Positions 7,650 to 16,386 of a stretch of 64,000 nt of DNA are shown one piece after another. Origin of the DNA: Nocardia exalbida NBRC 100660 (GTDB lineage Bacteria > Actinomycetota > Actinomycetes > Mycobacteriales > Mycobacteriaceae); the NCBI RefSeq assembly GCF_000308575.1, contig NZ_BAFZ01000162.1, positions 1-64,000 on the forward strand. Direction: 5' to 3'. The notes below the pieces were generated by a model that was given only the letters and a program-made list of their open reading frames with translations, searched no databases and was not told the origin of the DNA. The translations under genes were made by a program, and so were the position numbers. The first letter of the stretch is position 1, and each line of letters begins with the position of its first letter.

Positions 7650-9356
7650 TCAGAGGCGGAACCCGTCTGCGTCGATCGGCAGTGGAATCGTCGGCATCGA
7701 GTCCTCCCCATGCGCAACGGCGAGCAGGGCGGGGAACGAGGCAAGTTTGCGCCTCGGCCGTCCCTGAACCGCGCCGAGGTCGCGCTCGGTCCGATCGATC
7801 GCCCTCCACTGGTGCACGCCGACGGCGGTGGGCTGACGTTGCCGGACTAGTGCGTCGAGTTCCTGCGGGGTGGTTGCCGGGGTGGGAAGCAATCCTTCGG
7901 AATGGTCGGCGAGGAGCGCGGCGACAGTCTCGAGTGCGCATTTCTTGTTGGCGCCGATGCCTCCGGACGGGCCCCGCTTGATCCATCCCGCCGTGTAAAC
8001 GCCGGGGATGGGTTCGCCGGTCCCGGCGAGGACTCGGCCGAAGTCGTTGGGCAGCACACCGCCGTCATGGTCGAAGGGCAGGCCGGACAGCGCAGCGCCG
8101 CGGTAGCCCACCGCCCGGAGTACCAGGCCCGCCTCGATGGTCTCTTCGATTCCGGTCGGGACAGCGCGGACGTCACCGCCGGGGCCGTGTTCGAGCCGAT
8201 TGCGAGCCACACGCACTCCGGTGACTCGTTGATCGCCCAAGATCTCCAGCGGAGAACACAAGTAGCGCAGGACAATACGGCGCGACGCGACGCGGTGGCG
8301 TGTGGTGAGTACCGCGGCAGCCTGCGCTTTGGCCAGCCCGATCGGGTCCGATCGAAGTGCGGCGAGCTGGTCGGGATCCAACCTGGCCTCGTCGGACAAG
8401 GCGAGGACATCGGCGCCGTCGAGATCCGTCAGGGCGAGCAGCTCGGGAGTGGTGTACGCGGCCTGCGCGGGGCCGCGCCGGCCGAGTACCACGACTTCCT
8501 CGATCGTGCCGGCGGCCAGGGCGGCCAGCGCGTGGTCGGCCATATCGGTGGCGGCGAGCTCCGCGGGATCGGCGACCAGGAGGCGGGCGACGTCGAGGGC
8601 GACGTTGCCGTTGCCGACGACGACCGCACGGCGACAGGAGAGGTCGAACGTGCGGTCGATGAAGTCGGGGTGGCCGTTGTACCAGTTCACGAACTCGGTT
8701 GCCGACGCGCTGCCCGGCAGGTCCTCGCCGGGAATCCCCAGGCGGCGGTCACCGGAGGCCCCATAGGCATAGACGACTGCGTGGTGCGCTGCGGCCAGCT
8801 CGTCGTGGGTGATGTGGATACCGACCTCGACGTTGAGGTGGAAGCGGAAGCGGCCATCGGCGGCGGCGCGCTCGAATACCTCGGTGACGGATTTGGTGGA
8901 CGGGTGGTCGGGGGCCACCCCGCCTCGCACCAGACCCCACGGTGTGGGCAGCCGGTCGAACATCGTGACTGTCGCGCCCGGATGCTCGAGCAGCTCGAGT
9001 GCGGCATACGCGCCCGCGGGCCCGGAGCCCACCACCGCGACTCGAAGCTCCTCGATCTCGGCCCGCGCAGCGGGCGGCGAGACGTCGGGGATGCCGGGCG
9101 GCAGCGGGTTTCGCTGGTAATAAGCCTCCGCCAGGTCCAAGAACCGGCCTGCCGCGGGCGCGGTGTCGCGGGTGATCGCCCCGACCGGGCACTCGGCGAC
9201 GCACGCGCCACAGTCGATGCAGCCGGCGGGGTCGATGTAGAGGGCTTCGGCGGAGGCGAAGCCCGGTTCGTCGGGGGTGGGATGGATGCAGCCGACCGGG
9301 CACACCGGCACACAGGAGGCGTCGTTGCAGCACGGCTGGGTGATGACGTGGGGCAT
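7650..9356 (-). CDS. Ferredoxin-fused ferredoxin-NADP+ reductase (FprB-like)
   Basis: A 568-residue two-part flavoprotein. Residues 1-65 form a 7Fe/2[4Fe-4S]-type ferredoxin (SCVPVCPVGCIHP, then CIDCGACVAECPVGAI). From about residue 100 there is an adrenodoxin-reductase-type FAD/NADPH module: VAVVGSGPAGAYAALELL (FAD Rossmann), TPWGLVRGGVAPDHP, VVVGNGNVALDVARLL (NADPH Rossmann) and GWIKRGPSGGIGANKKCA near the C-terminal flavin site. It moves electrons between NADPH and ferredoxin partners. Start: ATG 9356 with AAGGA upstream. A longer open frame to 9788 lacks similarity and overlaps the upstream gene. It lies 11 bp behind the molybdopterin oxidoreductase, so it may be that enzyme's electron partner. 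Confidence 0.92.
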   Translation of the reverse strand: MPHVITQPCCNDASCVPVCPVGCIHPTPDEPGFASAEALYIDPAGCIDCGACVAECPVGAITRDTAPAAGRFLDLAEAYYQRNPLPPGIPDVSPPAARAEIEELRVAVVGSGPAGAYAALELLEHPGATVTMFDRLPTPWGLVRGGVAPDHPSTKSVTEVFERAAADGRFRFHLNVEVGIHITHDELAAAHHAVVYAYGASGDRRLGIPGEDLPGSASATEFVNWYNGHPDFIDRTFDLSCRRAVVVGNGNVALDVARLLVADPAELAATDMADHALAALAAGTIEEVVVLGRRGPAQAAYTTPELLALTDLDGADVLALSDEARLDPDQLAALRSDPIGLAKAQAAAVLTTRHRVASRRIVLRYLCSPLEILGDQRVTGVRVARNRLEHGPGGDVRAVPTGIEETIEAGLVLRAVGYRGAALSGLPFDHDGGVLPNDFGRVLAGTGEPIPGVYTAGWIKRGPSGGIGANKKCALETVAALLADHSEGLLPTPATTPQELDALVRQRQPTAVGVHQWRAIDRTERDLGAVQGRPRRKLASFPALLAVAHGEDSMPTIPLPIDADGFRL

Positions 9357-9367
9357 GGCGTTCCTTG

Positions 9368-11572
9368 CTAGCGGGAGTCGGGGAGCGGTTCCACGGTGAC
9401 CGGGATTCCGTTGAGGGCGGCGTTTCCGCTGACGGTGTCCAGGAACAGCGGGTCGGTGACATCGTTGGCGCTCGCGCCAGCGACGCGGGAGGCCACGGAC
9501 AGCCGACTTTCCGCCGCCGCGTGCCCGTACCCGTGCGGCAGGCTGACCGTGCCCGCCATGATGTCGGTGGTCTGCCTGATGTCCACCCGCACGGCGCCGG
9601 TGCGCGAGCGCAGCACGGCGGGCCCGTCGGCCAGTCCGAGGCGGGCCGCGTCGGCAGGATGCATGAGCAGATGGTGTCGCTGCGGACCGGCGACGAGGCG
9701 GGCGTAGTTGTGCATCCAGGAATTGTTGGAGCGCAGGTGCCGTCGGCCGATCAACAGCAGCGACCCTGGATCCGCCGGAGCCGTACACAGGTCGGAGCGC
9801 AGGGTGTCGAGGGCGTCCGCGATCTCCGGTGGCACGAGGTGTAGTCGGCGGTCCGGAGTGCGCAGGCGATGCTCGACGCCTGGCCGCAGCGGGCCCAGGT
9901 CCAGCCCGGCCGGGTGAGCGAGCAGTCGCCGCACGCTCAGTTTGTAGCGACCTGTGCGCAGGAGCAGGTCCACCAGCCGGCGCGGCGGTGTCCGCAGCCG
10001 AATCTCGGTGGCCAGGGCGGGCCTACTGAGGCGACGGCGCAATACCCGCATCCGGCCGCCTCCGAGGTGGCGTTGGTAGGCCGAGCCGAGGTCGCGGAAG
10101 ATCTCCCAGTCGTGCCGCGCGCCGCGCGGCTTGGGCAGCACCGCGGGCGAGTATTTCGCGGTATTGCGGACGGCGAAGGACCGGAAAACCAAGTCGTAGT
10201 GGTCTCGTTCCAGCGCGCTGGTCGGCGGCAGGATGACGTCGGCGTGGCGAGTGGTCTCGTTGAGGTAGAAGTCCACGGCCACCATGAAGTCGAGGCCGCC
10301 GAGCGCGGTGCCGAGTGCGGCTCCGGCAGGAGTGGACAGCACCGGGTTTCCCGCGATCGTCAGCAGCGCCCGGACCTGCCCCTGGCCTGGCGTCGTGATC
10401 TCCTCGGCAAGGGCGGCGACCGGAAACTCCCCGGCGAAGGAAGGAAGCCCGCGCACACGGCTGCGGCGTCGGCCGAAATGGCCCGGGCTCAGCAGCCGTG
10501 TCATGTCGATGGCCGGGTCGGTGAACAGCGTCCCGCCCTCGCGGCCCAGGTTTCCGGTGATGATGTTGAGCACCTGGATGGCCCACTGGCACACAGTGCC
10601 GTGACGCTGGGTCGACACGCCGAACCTGCCGTAGCAGGCGGCGGGGCCCGCGTCGGCGAAGGAGTGGGCGAGGCGGGTGATCGTGGCGGCGGGCACGCCG
10701 CTGAAACGGCCAGCGGCTTCCGGCGTGAACTCGGCGACCGCGTCTCGCAGCGCGTCCGCACCCGTGATGTATTCGGGCAGGCGCGGTGCCCGGTCTCGCA
10801 AGACGACGTGCACCATGGCCAACAGCACCGCGGCGTCCGTGCCGGGCCGGATGAACACGTGCTCATCGGCGTCCGCGGCCGTCTCCGTGCGGCGCGGGTC
10901 GATGACGGTGACCCGCCCGCCGCGCTCGCGGATCTCCCGCAGCCGCCGCGCCATATCCGGCGCGGTCATCAGGCTTCCGTTCGACGCACGCGGGTTGGCA
11001 CCGAACATGAGCAGGTGCTGTGTCCGGTCCAGATCCGGCTCCGGCAGCAGGAACTGGTGCCCGTACAGCAGTGCCGAAACGACCTGGTGCGGCAACTGGT
11101 CGACCGAGGATGCCGAGAAGTGGTTGTGGGTTCGCAGCAATGAGGCGAACGCTGACCCGTGGGTCATCGCGCCGAGGCTGTGGACCGAGGGGTTACCCAG
11201 GTAGACCGCCACCGCATCCGCGCCGTGGCGCCGACGGGCCTGAGCGAGTCCGCGGGCCGCCGCACTGATCGCCTCGGACCAGTCCACCTCCACCCATTCT
11301 CCGTCGATCTTGCGCAGCGGCCGCCGTAGCCGGTCCGGGTCGCTGTGCACGTCGGTCATCGCTACGGACTTGGGGCACACGTGGCCGCGGGACAGGGGGT
11401 CGTCGCGGTCGCCGCGCACACCGACGGCCCTCCCGCCCTCGATGGTGATTTCGATCCCGCAAATCGCCTCGCACAAGTTGCAAGCGGCCTTCGCGGTGCC
11501 GCCGCCCCCGGAGCCGCGTATCGCCCGCCCCGCCTTGGTCAACGCATCGACGGCTGCCCCGGTCGCGCTCAT
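9368..11572 (-). CDS. Molybdopterin-dependent oxidoreductase (formate dehydrogenase/nitrate reductase superfamily)
   Basis: A 734-residue catalytic subunit. The N-terminal [4Fe-4S] motif is visible as ACNLCEAICGIEI with the fourth Cys in GHVCPKS (C-x2-C-x3-C-xn-C). Molybdopterin-binding phrases follow: LLMFGANPRASNGS, VTVIDPRRTETA, GNLGREGG and LLTIAGNPVLS. The C-terminal molydopterin-dinucleotide domain ends with DVTDPLFLDTVSGNAALNG. No Tat signal is visible, so it is cytoplasmic; its substrate cannot be read. Start: ATG 11572 has GGAGG 9 nt upstream, favoured over a frame reaching 11614. It is first in an operon with the ferredoxin reductase and divergent from a TetR gene. Confidence 0.9.
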   Translation of the reverse strand: MSATGAAVDALTKAGRAIRGSGGGGTAKAACNLCEAICGIEITIEGGRAVGVRGDRDDPLSRGHVCPKSVAMTDVHSDPDRLRRPLRKIDGEWVEVDWSEAISAAARGLAQARRRHGADAVAVYLGNPSVHSLGAMTHGSAFASLLRTHNHFSASSVDQLPHQVVSALLYGHQFLLPEPDLDRTQHLLMFGANPRASNGSLMTAPDMARRLREIRERGGRVTVIDPRRTETAADADEHVFIRPGTDAAVLLAMVHVVLRDRAPRLPEYITGADALRDAVAEFTPEAAGRFSGVPAATITRLAHSFADAGPAACYGRFGVSTQRHGTVCQWAIQVLNIITGNLGREGGTLFTDPAIDMTRLLSPGHFGRRRSRVRGLPSFAGEFPVAALAEEITTPGQGQVRALLTIAGNPVLSTPAGAALGTALGGLDFMVAVDFYLNETTRHADVILPPTSALERDHYDLVFRSFAVRNTAKYSPAVLPKPRGARHDWEIFRDLGSAYQRHLGGGRMRVLRRRLSRPALATEIRLRTPPRRLVDLLLRTGRYKLSVRRLLAHPAGLDLGPLRPGVEHRLRTPDRRLHLVPPEIADALDTLRSDLCTAPADPGSLLLIGRRHLRSNNSWMHNYARLVAGPQRHHLLMHPADAARLGLADGPAVLRSRTGAVRVDIRQTTDIMAGTVSLPHGYGHAAAESRLSVASRVAGASANDVTDPLFLDTVSGNAALNGIPVTVEPLPDSR

Positions 11573-11609
11573 GGTGTAGTCGCCTCCGCAAGAGATCCGC
11601 TCGAACATG

Positions 11610-11625
11610 AACATGACGTCATGTT
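11610..11625. promoter_or_regulatory. Perfect 16-bp palindrome, probable TetR operator
   Basis: AACATGACGTCATGTT is a perfect palindrome in the 71-bp gap between the divergent molybdopterin oxidoreductase operon (start 11572) and the TetR gene (start 11644). Its position and symmetry fit a site where the neighbouring TetR protein represses both itself and the redox operon. Binding is inferred. Confidence 0.7.
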
Positions 11626-11643
11626 ATTTTTTTCGTGTCTACC

Positions 11644-12360
11644 ATGGATGCTGTGCCCGACGCCAGCCCCCTCCGCCGCGAACCGGTCCAGCAGCGCAGC
11701 CGCGAGCGCGTCCAGCGGATCTTGGACGCCGCCGTGGAGATCATCACGGCCCAGGGAACCGACGCGGCGACGGTCCGTTCCGTGGCGGAACGTGCTGGTG
11801 TCCCGTCCGCGACGGTGTACCAGTTCTTCACCAACCGCGACGCCATCTTCGAGCAGCTGCTCGCCCGCGAACTCAAGCGCCTCGATAGCGAACTGGAGCA
11901 GTCCCTCGCCACCGCCCGGCCACACCCGGACATCGCGGCCGCCGTCGAGGCGTTCATCGCCTTTCACGGCCGCCACTACATGTCCCACCCGGACTTCGTC
12001 GCCCTGTACTACGCCTCCCGGCACAACGAGGCTCTCCGCGACGACATCAGAAAACACCTCGGCAGGCTCACCGACCTGCTCCACCGCCACCTGCTTGCCA
12101 CCGGCCTGCTCGCGCCCTCCACCAGCCGACGCGTCGTCGAAGTGGCCGTGGAGCTGGGTGACCACGTCTTCGAGCTGGCCCACCAGCGCGGCGACGAGAG
12201 TGACGCGCTGACCGACGAGGGTCGGATCGCCATCACTCGCTACTTGCAGGTCTATGCGGCCGCCCGCCAGCACGACGAGCCGATCGGGCTCCGTGAGCAG
12301 GTGGTCCGTGCCGAGCCGATGGCTTCGGCTGTTTCACAGAGCGCGCAGGCGTCGTCGTAG
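11644..12360 (+). CDS. TetR-family transcriptional regulator
   Basis: The N-terminal HTH is clear: RSRERVQRILDAAVEIITAQ, then TVRSVAERAGVPSATVYQFF followed by TNRDAIFEQLLA. A helical ligand-binding domain follows. It probably controls the divergent redox operon through the palindrome at 11610-11625. The start may be ATG 11644 or the in-frame GTG 11635; neither has a clear ribosome site, so a leaderless message is possible. Oddity: roughly the last 36 codons (from about 12252) are antisense to a decayed integrase tail, so the natural C-terminus was probably replaced by read-through into inserted sequence. Family call is firm; functionality is likely but not certain. Confidence 0.85.
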   Translation: MDAVPDASPLRREPVQQRSRERVQRILDAAVEIITAQGTDAATVRSVAERAGVPSATVYQFFTNRDAIFEQLLARELKRLDSELEQSLATARPHPDIAAAVEAFIAFHGRHYMSHPDFVALYYASRHNEALRDDIRKHLGRLTDLLHRHLLATGLLAPSTSRRVVEVAVELGDHVFELAHQRGDESDALTDEGRIAITRYLQVYAAARQHDEPIGLREQVVRAEPMASAVSQSAQASS

Positions 12361-12565
12361 CGGCGCGGGACGTGAGCCTTTGGTGAGTAGCCCCGGTTGG
12401 GGCCGAGGAGGCTGGTGAGGTCTCGCATGGCCTGGGGTGCGGTTTGAAGTAGCGGGCGCAGGTTGTCGGGTTCGCGGTGCCGGGACCTGGCCATGAGTTC
12501 GAGCAGGCTGGCGTCGGCTTCCCCAGGGGGTGTGAGGACGGAGTGCCGCAGTTCGTGTGGAGGTC
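12252..12565 (-). pseudogene. C-terminal fragment of a tyrosine recombinase/integrase
   Basis: The minus frame reads PHELRHSVLTPPGEADASLL, then ELMARSRHREPDNLR. It contains the H-E-L-R-H active-site region (catalytic Arg and His) of a common actinobacterial integrase. A shift is needed to recover RYFKPHP and then AMRDLTSLLGP. The upstream catalytic part is missing. Related pieces lie at 59243-59430 and perhaps 57400-57577. It overlaps the 3' end of the TetR gene. Confidence 0.7.
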
Positions 12566-12693
12566 GCCGTGGTATCCGCCGAAAATCGGGCGGATACCGC
12601 GTAGCTCGTTGGTACAGAGCGGTTTTCTGCCCTCGACGCGTGATCTTGTAAAAACAGCGGTGGCGGACCCTGTTCGGTTGCTGATTCGTTTCA

Positions 12694-12855
12694 TTGGATG
12701 AGGGAGGCTTCCTGACCGCTCGGCAGGTCGCGCTGTACGGCAGGTTCGGTGGTCCTCCGTCGGAGGAGGAGCTGGAGCGGTTCTTCGTCCTTGACGACGC
12801 GGACCGGAAGCTGATCGCGAAGAGGCGAGATGACAGCTCTCGCTTAGGTTTTGCG
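12694..12855 (+). pseudogene. N-terminal fragment of a Tn3-family transposase (DUF4158 region)
   Basis: The frame reads FLTARQVALYGRFGGPPSEE, then ELERFFVLDDADRKLIAKRR and LGFALQW. This is the standard opening of actinobacterial Tn3 transposases (L-T-x-x-Q-x-x-x-Y-G-R-F...L-E-R-x-F-x-L-D-D-x-D). After about 54 codons the similarity stops. It may use TTG 12694 as a relic start. Confidence 0.75.
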
Positions 12856-13028
12856 TTGCAGTGGCTGATCCGGGCCTTGCTCACCGCGGCCACGCCCGGG
12901 GTGACCACCGGGCCCCAACCGACGTTGAGGCTTGTGCCGTCAGTACCGCCGCCACCGTGATAGATAGGTCACCGAGGCGGGGTTCACCGCCGGACAGGTG
13001 CGTGTAGGAGGCCACGAAGCCGGGATGC

Positions 13029-13212
13029 CAGCCCCACGTCTACCAAAACTATGTTCGCGCCGAAACCCACGCCGCCGCCAACGCCCATCTCATCGCCGGG
13101 CAAGCCGGGATCGCCACCGCGCAACTGTGGGGCGGCGGGCTGGTCGCCGCGGTGGACGGCACCCGGTTCGTGGTGCCCGTGCGCAGCAACGACGCCCGAC
13201 CGACGCGATGGG
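13029..13212 (+). pseudogene. Internal fragment of a Tn3-family transposase (DDE region)
   Basis: The frame reads HVYQNYVRAETHAAANAHLI, then QLWGGGLVAAVDGTRFVVPV. It matches the catalytic-core phrase of Tn3 transposases in which G-G-G-L-V-A-x-V-D-G-x-R-F-V-V-P-V precedes the second Asp region. It follows the N-terminal fragment on the same strand after a deletion of several hundred codons. Together they are one collapsed element. Confidence 0.75.
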
Positions 13213-13416
13213 CTCGGCGAGGTCGCCGTTCCGGACTGGCGAGGTCGCGTGTCCAACTGTCGACTTCTTTGAGCCCCGCCCCGCCAGTTGGTTTCCAGAG
13301 GTGGAAAGGTGAATGCCTGAGGTTGTGCTGGGATGCTAGCGCGGAATGTTCGCCCCGGCGGGGTGGGGATCCGTTTCTGGGGTGGGTCAGTGGATGTGGC
13401 GTGAAGGCAGGTGTGG

Positions 13417-15657
13417 ATGTCGATACCCGAGGAGCGGACTGCGCAACGGCAGTTCGCGTTGCAGGTCTATCAGGAGATGATGAGGGTCGGCGCCACCCGC
13501 GTATCCTACGACCCGGATGAGTTCGTCATCCGATACAACGACGGCATGGTGCTCAATCTGAGCAACATCTTCCAGCAGGTGCGGGATTTCTCTGCCGAGG
13601 AACGACGAGCTGAGGTGGAGCGGTTCGTCGCCGCGATGCTCGCTCCAGCTCTGGCACTGTCGAGCTGGGACCAGGTCCGTCCGCTGTTGCGACCTGTTCT
13701 GCGGCCCTGCACGTACATGCTCGAAGATTCCGATTCCCGGTTGCAGCGGCCGGCGTTTCCGTTCATCGATGAGATGGTGGCAATCGATGAGCCGGGCCGG
13801 ATCCGACTCCCGGCACAACAGCAGCTGGTCGAATGGGGCGTGGGCGCGGAGGAGGTGTTCGAGGCCGCGCGGCAGAATCTCGCTGAAACGGTCATCACCA
13901 CCGAGTTCGACGAGGGTGCCATAGTCCGTATCGTCGTCGACGACCCGAGCTATCTCCCGTCGTGGCTGCTCGTCCCGGGCTGGCTGGCGGCGTGTACCCG
14001 CAGCTACCGACATCGGCCGGTGGCGTTCATTCCGGATTACACGTCGTTGATCGTCGCTCCAGGTGATCCGGAACTGCTCGAGCATCTGTATCAGACCGTG
14101 GAGCAGGAAGTCCGTGACGCCGCCCGTCCCCTGTCACCGCAGGCCTACACAGTCGACGACAACGGGATGGTGGTCCCACTGGATCGGGCGATCACCGGAC
14201 CGTTGCCGCCCGCCGTCGACCGAGCCCGGACGCTGCTGGCCTACAACGGATACGAAGCGCAGCGCGACTGGCTGCAGCAGAAATACAACTTCGACGCGGT
14301 GGTGGACGGGGACTTCGACGACGACGAGTCTGCGTCTCTCTTTGTCGCCGACATCATGATCCGGCAAGAGAAGGAGGATAGTTCGCCACAGATGGTGACG
14401 GTGTGGGGCGAAGGGGTACACTCGTCGCTGCCCGAGGCGGATTACATCGCTTTCGCATGCGAGGACATGGAACAGACGATCATCGTTCCGTTCCAGGCTG
14501 CGGTGGAGATCACCGGCATCACGCCGATCCCTGGGTTTCGCCCGACTCGATACCGTGCGGTCGACTGGCCCGACCACGTTACATGGTCCCGCCTTTCCGA
14601 GGCGGCTGTGACGACCGAATCGATGGACCGGGACCCGCGGAGCGTTGCGACATCGGGGAACCACATGACCTCCGACTACGACGGTTTCGTCGGTACCAGC
14701 GATATTGTCACCGATATTGTGTACCGCCAAGTGGTCGATTCTGAGCGGACCGCCCGAACCATTCTGGCTGAGCGCTTGACCGACAGCCCGCTCACCGCCT
14801 TGCAGGACGTCGCTCCCCATTTCCTAGGTCTCGCAGGGTATTTCAGCCGTGGCGATTTCGGTGAAAGCTCGGGAATTGTCCGTTCTCATGCTGACTCGGC
14901 CGCCAACGCGTTGGTGGCCCGGTTACAGTCGGCGCGCCGGCCAGTAGGTGATGGCTTTGTCTCGATGATCATCGGCGACGACACATACCAGATCCCGGCT
15001 ACGGGCGGCACGTCACCACCGTTGCCGGCCTCGGATTTTCTGTCCGCCCTGTGGATCAGCGTTGTCACACGCAACCCGCGGCTGCTGATGTTTCTGCTGG
15101 GCAGTGCAGACCGCCCCGGCTACCCGCTCGCTGAGACGAATGACTACGCGAGTCTGTGGGGGCTGGCGTGGCAACAAATCCACTGCGGCGCCCCGGCAGT
15201 CCACGACACCTTGCACGCAGCCCAGAGTGCCGCCAAGGCGGCGGGCGACGAGTACGCTACCCGCTGCGCGGCTCCAGCGATCCAGGCGCTACAGGCTGCC
15301 GTCAGTGGTACGGCAACCGAGTTCAACACCGCGTTTCTCGACGCCCTGTGGCAGTACAGAGGCTTCTCGGGAACGAACGAAAGAAGCCTGATATCAGCCG
15401 GTTTCGTCGCCTGGCATCTGCTCGCACTGGCCTGCTTCGCTACCGATCGCGGTCTACCGCTCACCGTTGCCTCGGACTACCTCCCGCCAGCCCTTCTCGA
15501 TCGTGCATGGACGCTCCCCCTCGCCGACGACATCATCCGCTACCCCAACTCGACGCACGACGATGACGGCAACCCGCTCCCTGCGCTCCGTCTCGGCGTC
15601 GACGGCCTCTGGGAGTTTGCCGGCTGGCCCAGCGACATGAGTGGGGGGTCCCGGTAG
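13417..15657 (+). CDS. Large two-part protein: DUF1444-like N-half, possibly Imm49-like C-half
   Basis: An intact 746-residue protein of unknown function. Residues 1-260 resemble DUF1444: FALQVYQEMMRVGA, YDPDEFVIRYNDGMVLNLSN, then a section with long helices and LIVAPGDPELLEHLYQ. Residues 400-746 are largely helical (WISVVTRNPRLLMFLLGSAD, AETNDYASLWGLAWQQ) and faintly recall the Imm49 immunity family. No membrane segment or signal peptide is seen. ATG 13417 is preferred over GTG 13411; AAGGCAGG lies just upstream. The gene is isolated between Tn3 fragments upstream and a recombinase fragment downstream, so it may have arrived on a mobile element. No toxin gene is visible beside it. Confidence 0.6.
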   Translation: MSIPEERTAQRQFALQVYQEMMRVGATRVSYDPDEFVIRYNDGMVLNLSNIFQQVRDFSAEERRAEVERFVAAMLAPALALSSWDQVRPLLRPVLRPCTYMLEDSDSRLQRPAFPFIDEMVAIDEPGRIRLPAQQQLVEWGVGAEEVFEAARQNLAETVITTEFDEGAIVRIVVDDPSYLPSWLLVPGWLAACTRSYRHRPVAFIPDYTSLIVAPGDPELLEHLYQTVEQEVRDAARPLSPQAYTVDDNGMVVPLDRAITGPLPPAVDRARTLLAYNGYEAQRDWLQQKYNFDAVVDGDFDDDESASLFVADIMIRQEKEDSSPQMVTVWGEGVHSSLPEADYIAFACEDMEQTIIVPFQAAVEITGITPIPGFRPTRYRAVDWPDHVTWSRLSEAAVTTESMDRDPRSVATSGNHMTSDYDGFVGTSDIVTDIVYRQVVDSERTARTILAERLTDSPLTALQDVAPHFLGLAGYFSRGDFGESSGIVRSHADSAANALVARLQSARRPVGDGFVSMIIGDDTYQIPATGGTSPPLPASDFLSALWISVVTRNPRLLMFLLGSADRPGYPLAETNDYASLWGLAWQQIHCGAPAVHDTLHAAQSAAKAAGDEYATRCAAPAIQALQAAVSGTATEFNTAFLDALWQYRGFSGTNERSLISAGFVAWHLLALACFATDRGLPLTVASDYLPPALLDRAWTLPLADDIIRYPNSTHDDDGNPLPALRLGVDGLWEFAGWPSDMSGGSR

Positions 15658-16386
15658 CACTGGCGTTGCGAATGCTCGACATGCAGGGCAACCCCAGGCT
15701 CGGACACGGTCAGCGCGCAGCGTCGGCCAGGCACGGTAGAGCGATGCGACCGGGGGATGCTCGCCGGCGTTCTTGCCGGTCTTGATCCGCAGACGCCCGG
15801 TGAGCGCGTTCATCGGCACGCCTTTGTCCTCGAGCGCGCGGCCCAGGATCAGCATGTCGTCGTCGATGACCTTCGGCCGAAGATCACGCGTAGAGGGCCG
15901 AGCGCGTCTGGTTCGCCGGGGCGGGGCATCCGGGCGCGTTTGCCGGAGAGCCGCAGTTGCGGGCCGTGCTTGTAAAGCAGGGTGGCCGCGGCCTCGGTAC
16001 CGACGACATCGGCGAAAGCGTCGGGATGGTCGGCGGCCGCCGATTCCAGCCAGGCATAGGACAACACCATGGGCTGTGCACCCGGTCAGCTATCCCGCAG
16101 CTCGCTCGCGAGTCAGGTCCAGGCGGGTGCTCATGTCGAGCCGGAACCGGCCTTGGTTGGTGTCGGACCAGAACACCGGCCGAATCGCCCGACGCTCGCT
16201 GTCGCCGACCAGATCGTGGAAACCGGGATCCTGCAATCCGCTTCGAAACACCTGAAGCCGACCTACGAATCCCGCGCTTTACATAGGTAATTCAGCAGGG
16301 ATACCATCTGGTCTGATTCGGATGAGCTGCCGGTGGGTCATCGGGACAAGCCACGAACTGGATCGTTGCTGGAGGTGGTTTCACCC
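15658..16386. other. Decayed region upstream of the PKS operon
   Basis: There is no intact gene in about 730 bp. On the minus strand an open piece at 16070-15849 (begins MVLSYAWLESAAADHPDAF) is followed out of frame by a recombinase-like tail (listed separately). Another minus piece near 16150-16250 reads VFWSDTNQGRFRLDM. These look like remnants of mobile-element genes, but I cannot name them. The PKS promoter must lie in the last few hundred bases; no consensus was recognisable. Confidence 0.45.
15718..15855 (-). pseudogene. C-terminal HTH fragment of a serine recombinase-like protein
   Basis: The minus frame reads MLILGRALEDKGVPMNALTG, then RLRIKTGKNAGEHPPVASLY. Many actinobacterial resolvase/recombinase proteins end with a DNA-binding helix written L-x-I-K-T-G-K-N-A-G-x-x-P-S-V-A-S-L-Y-R-A. 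The catalytic N-terminal domain is absent. It is tentative because only the tail is present. Confidence 0.4.

Noticed and set aside
9357..9788. N-terminal extension of the ferredoxin reductase to 9788
   Set aside because: It lies within the molybdopterin oxidoreductase gene. The ATG at 9356 with AAGGA upstream begins the ferredoxin motif.
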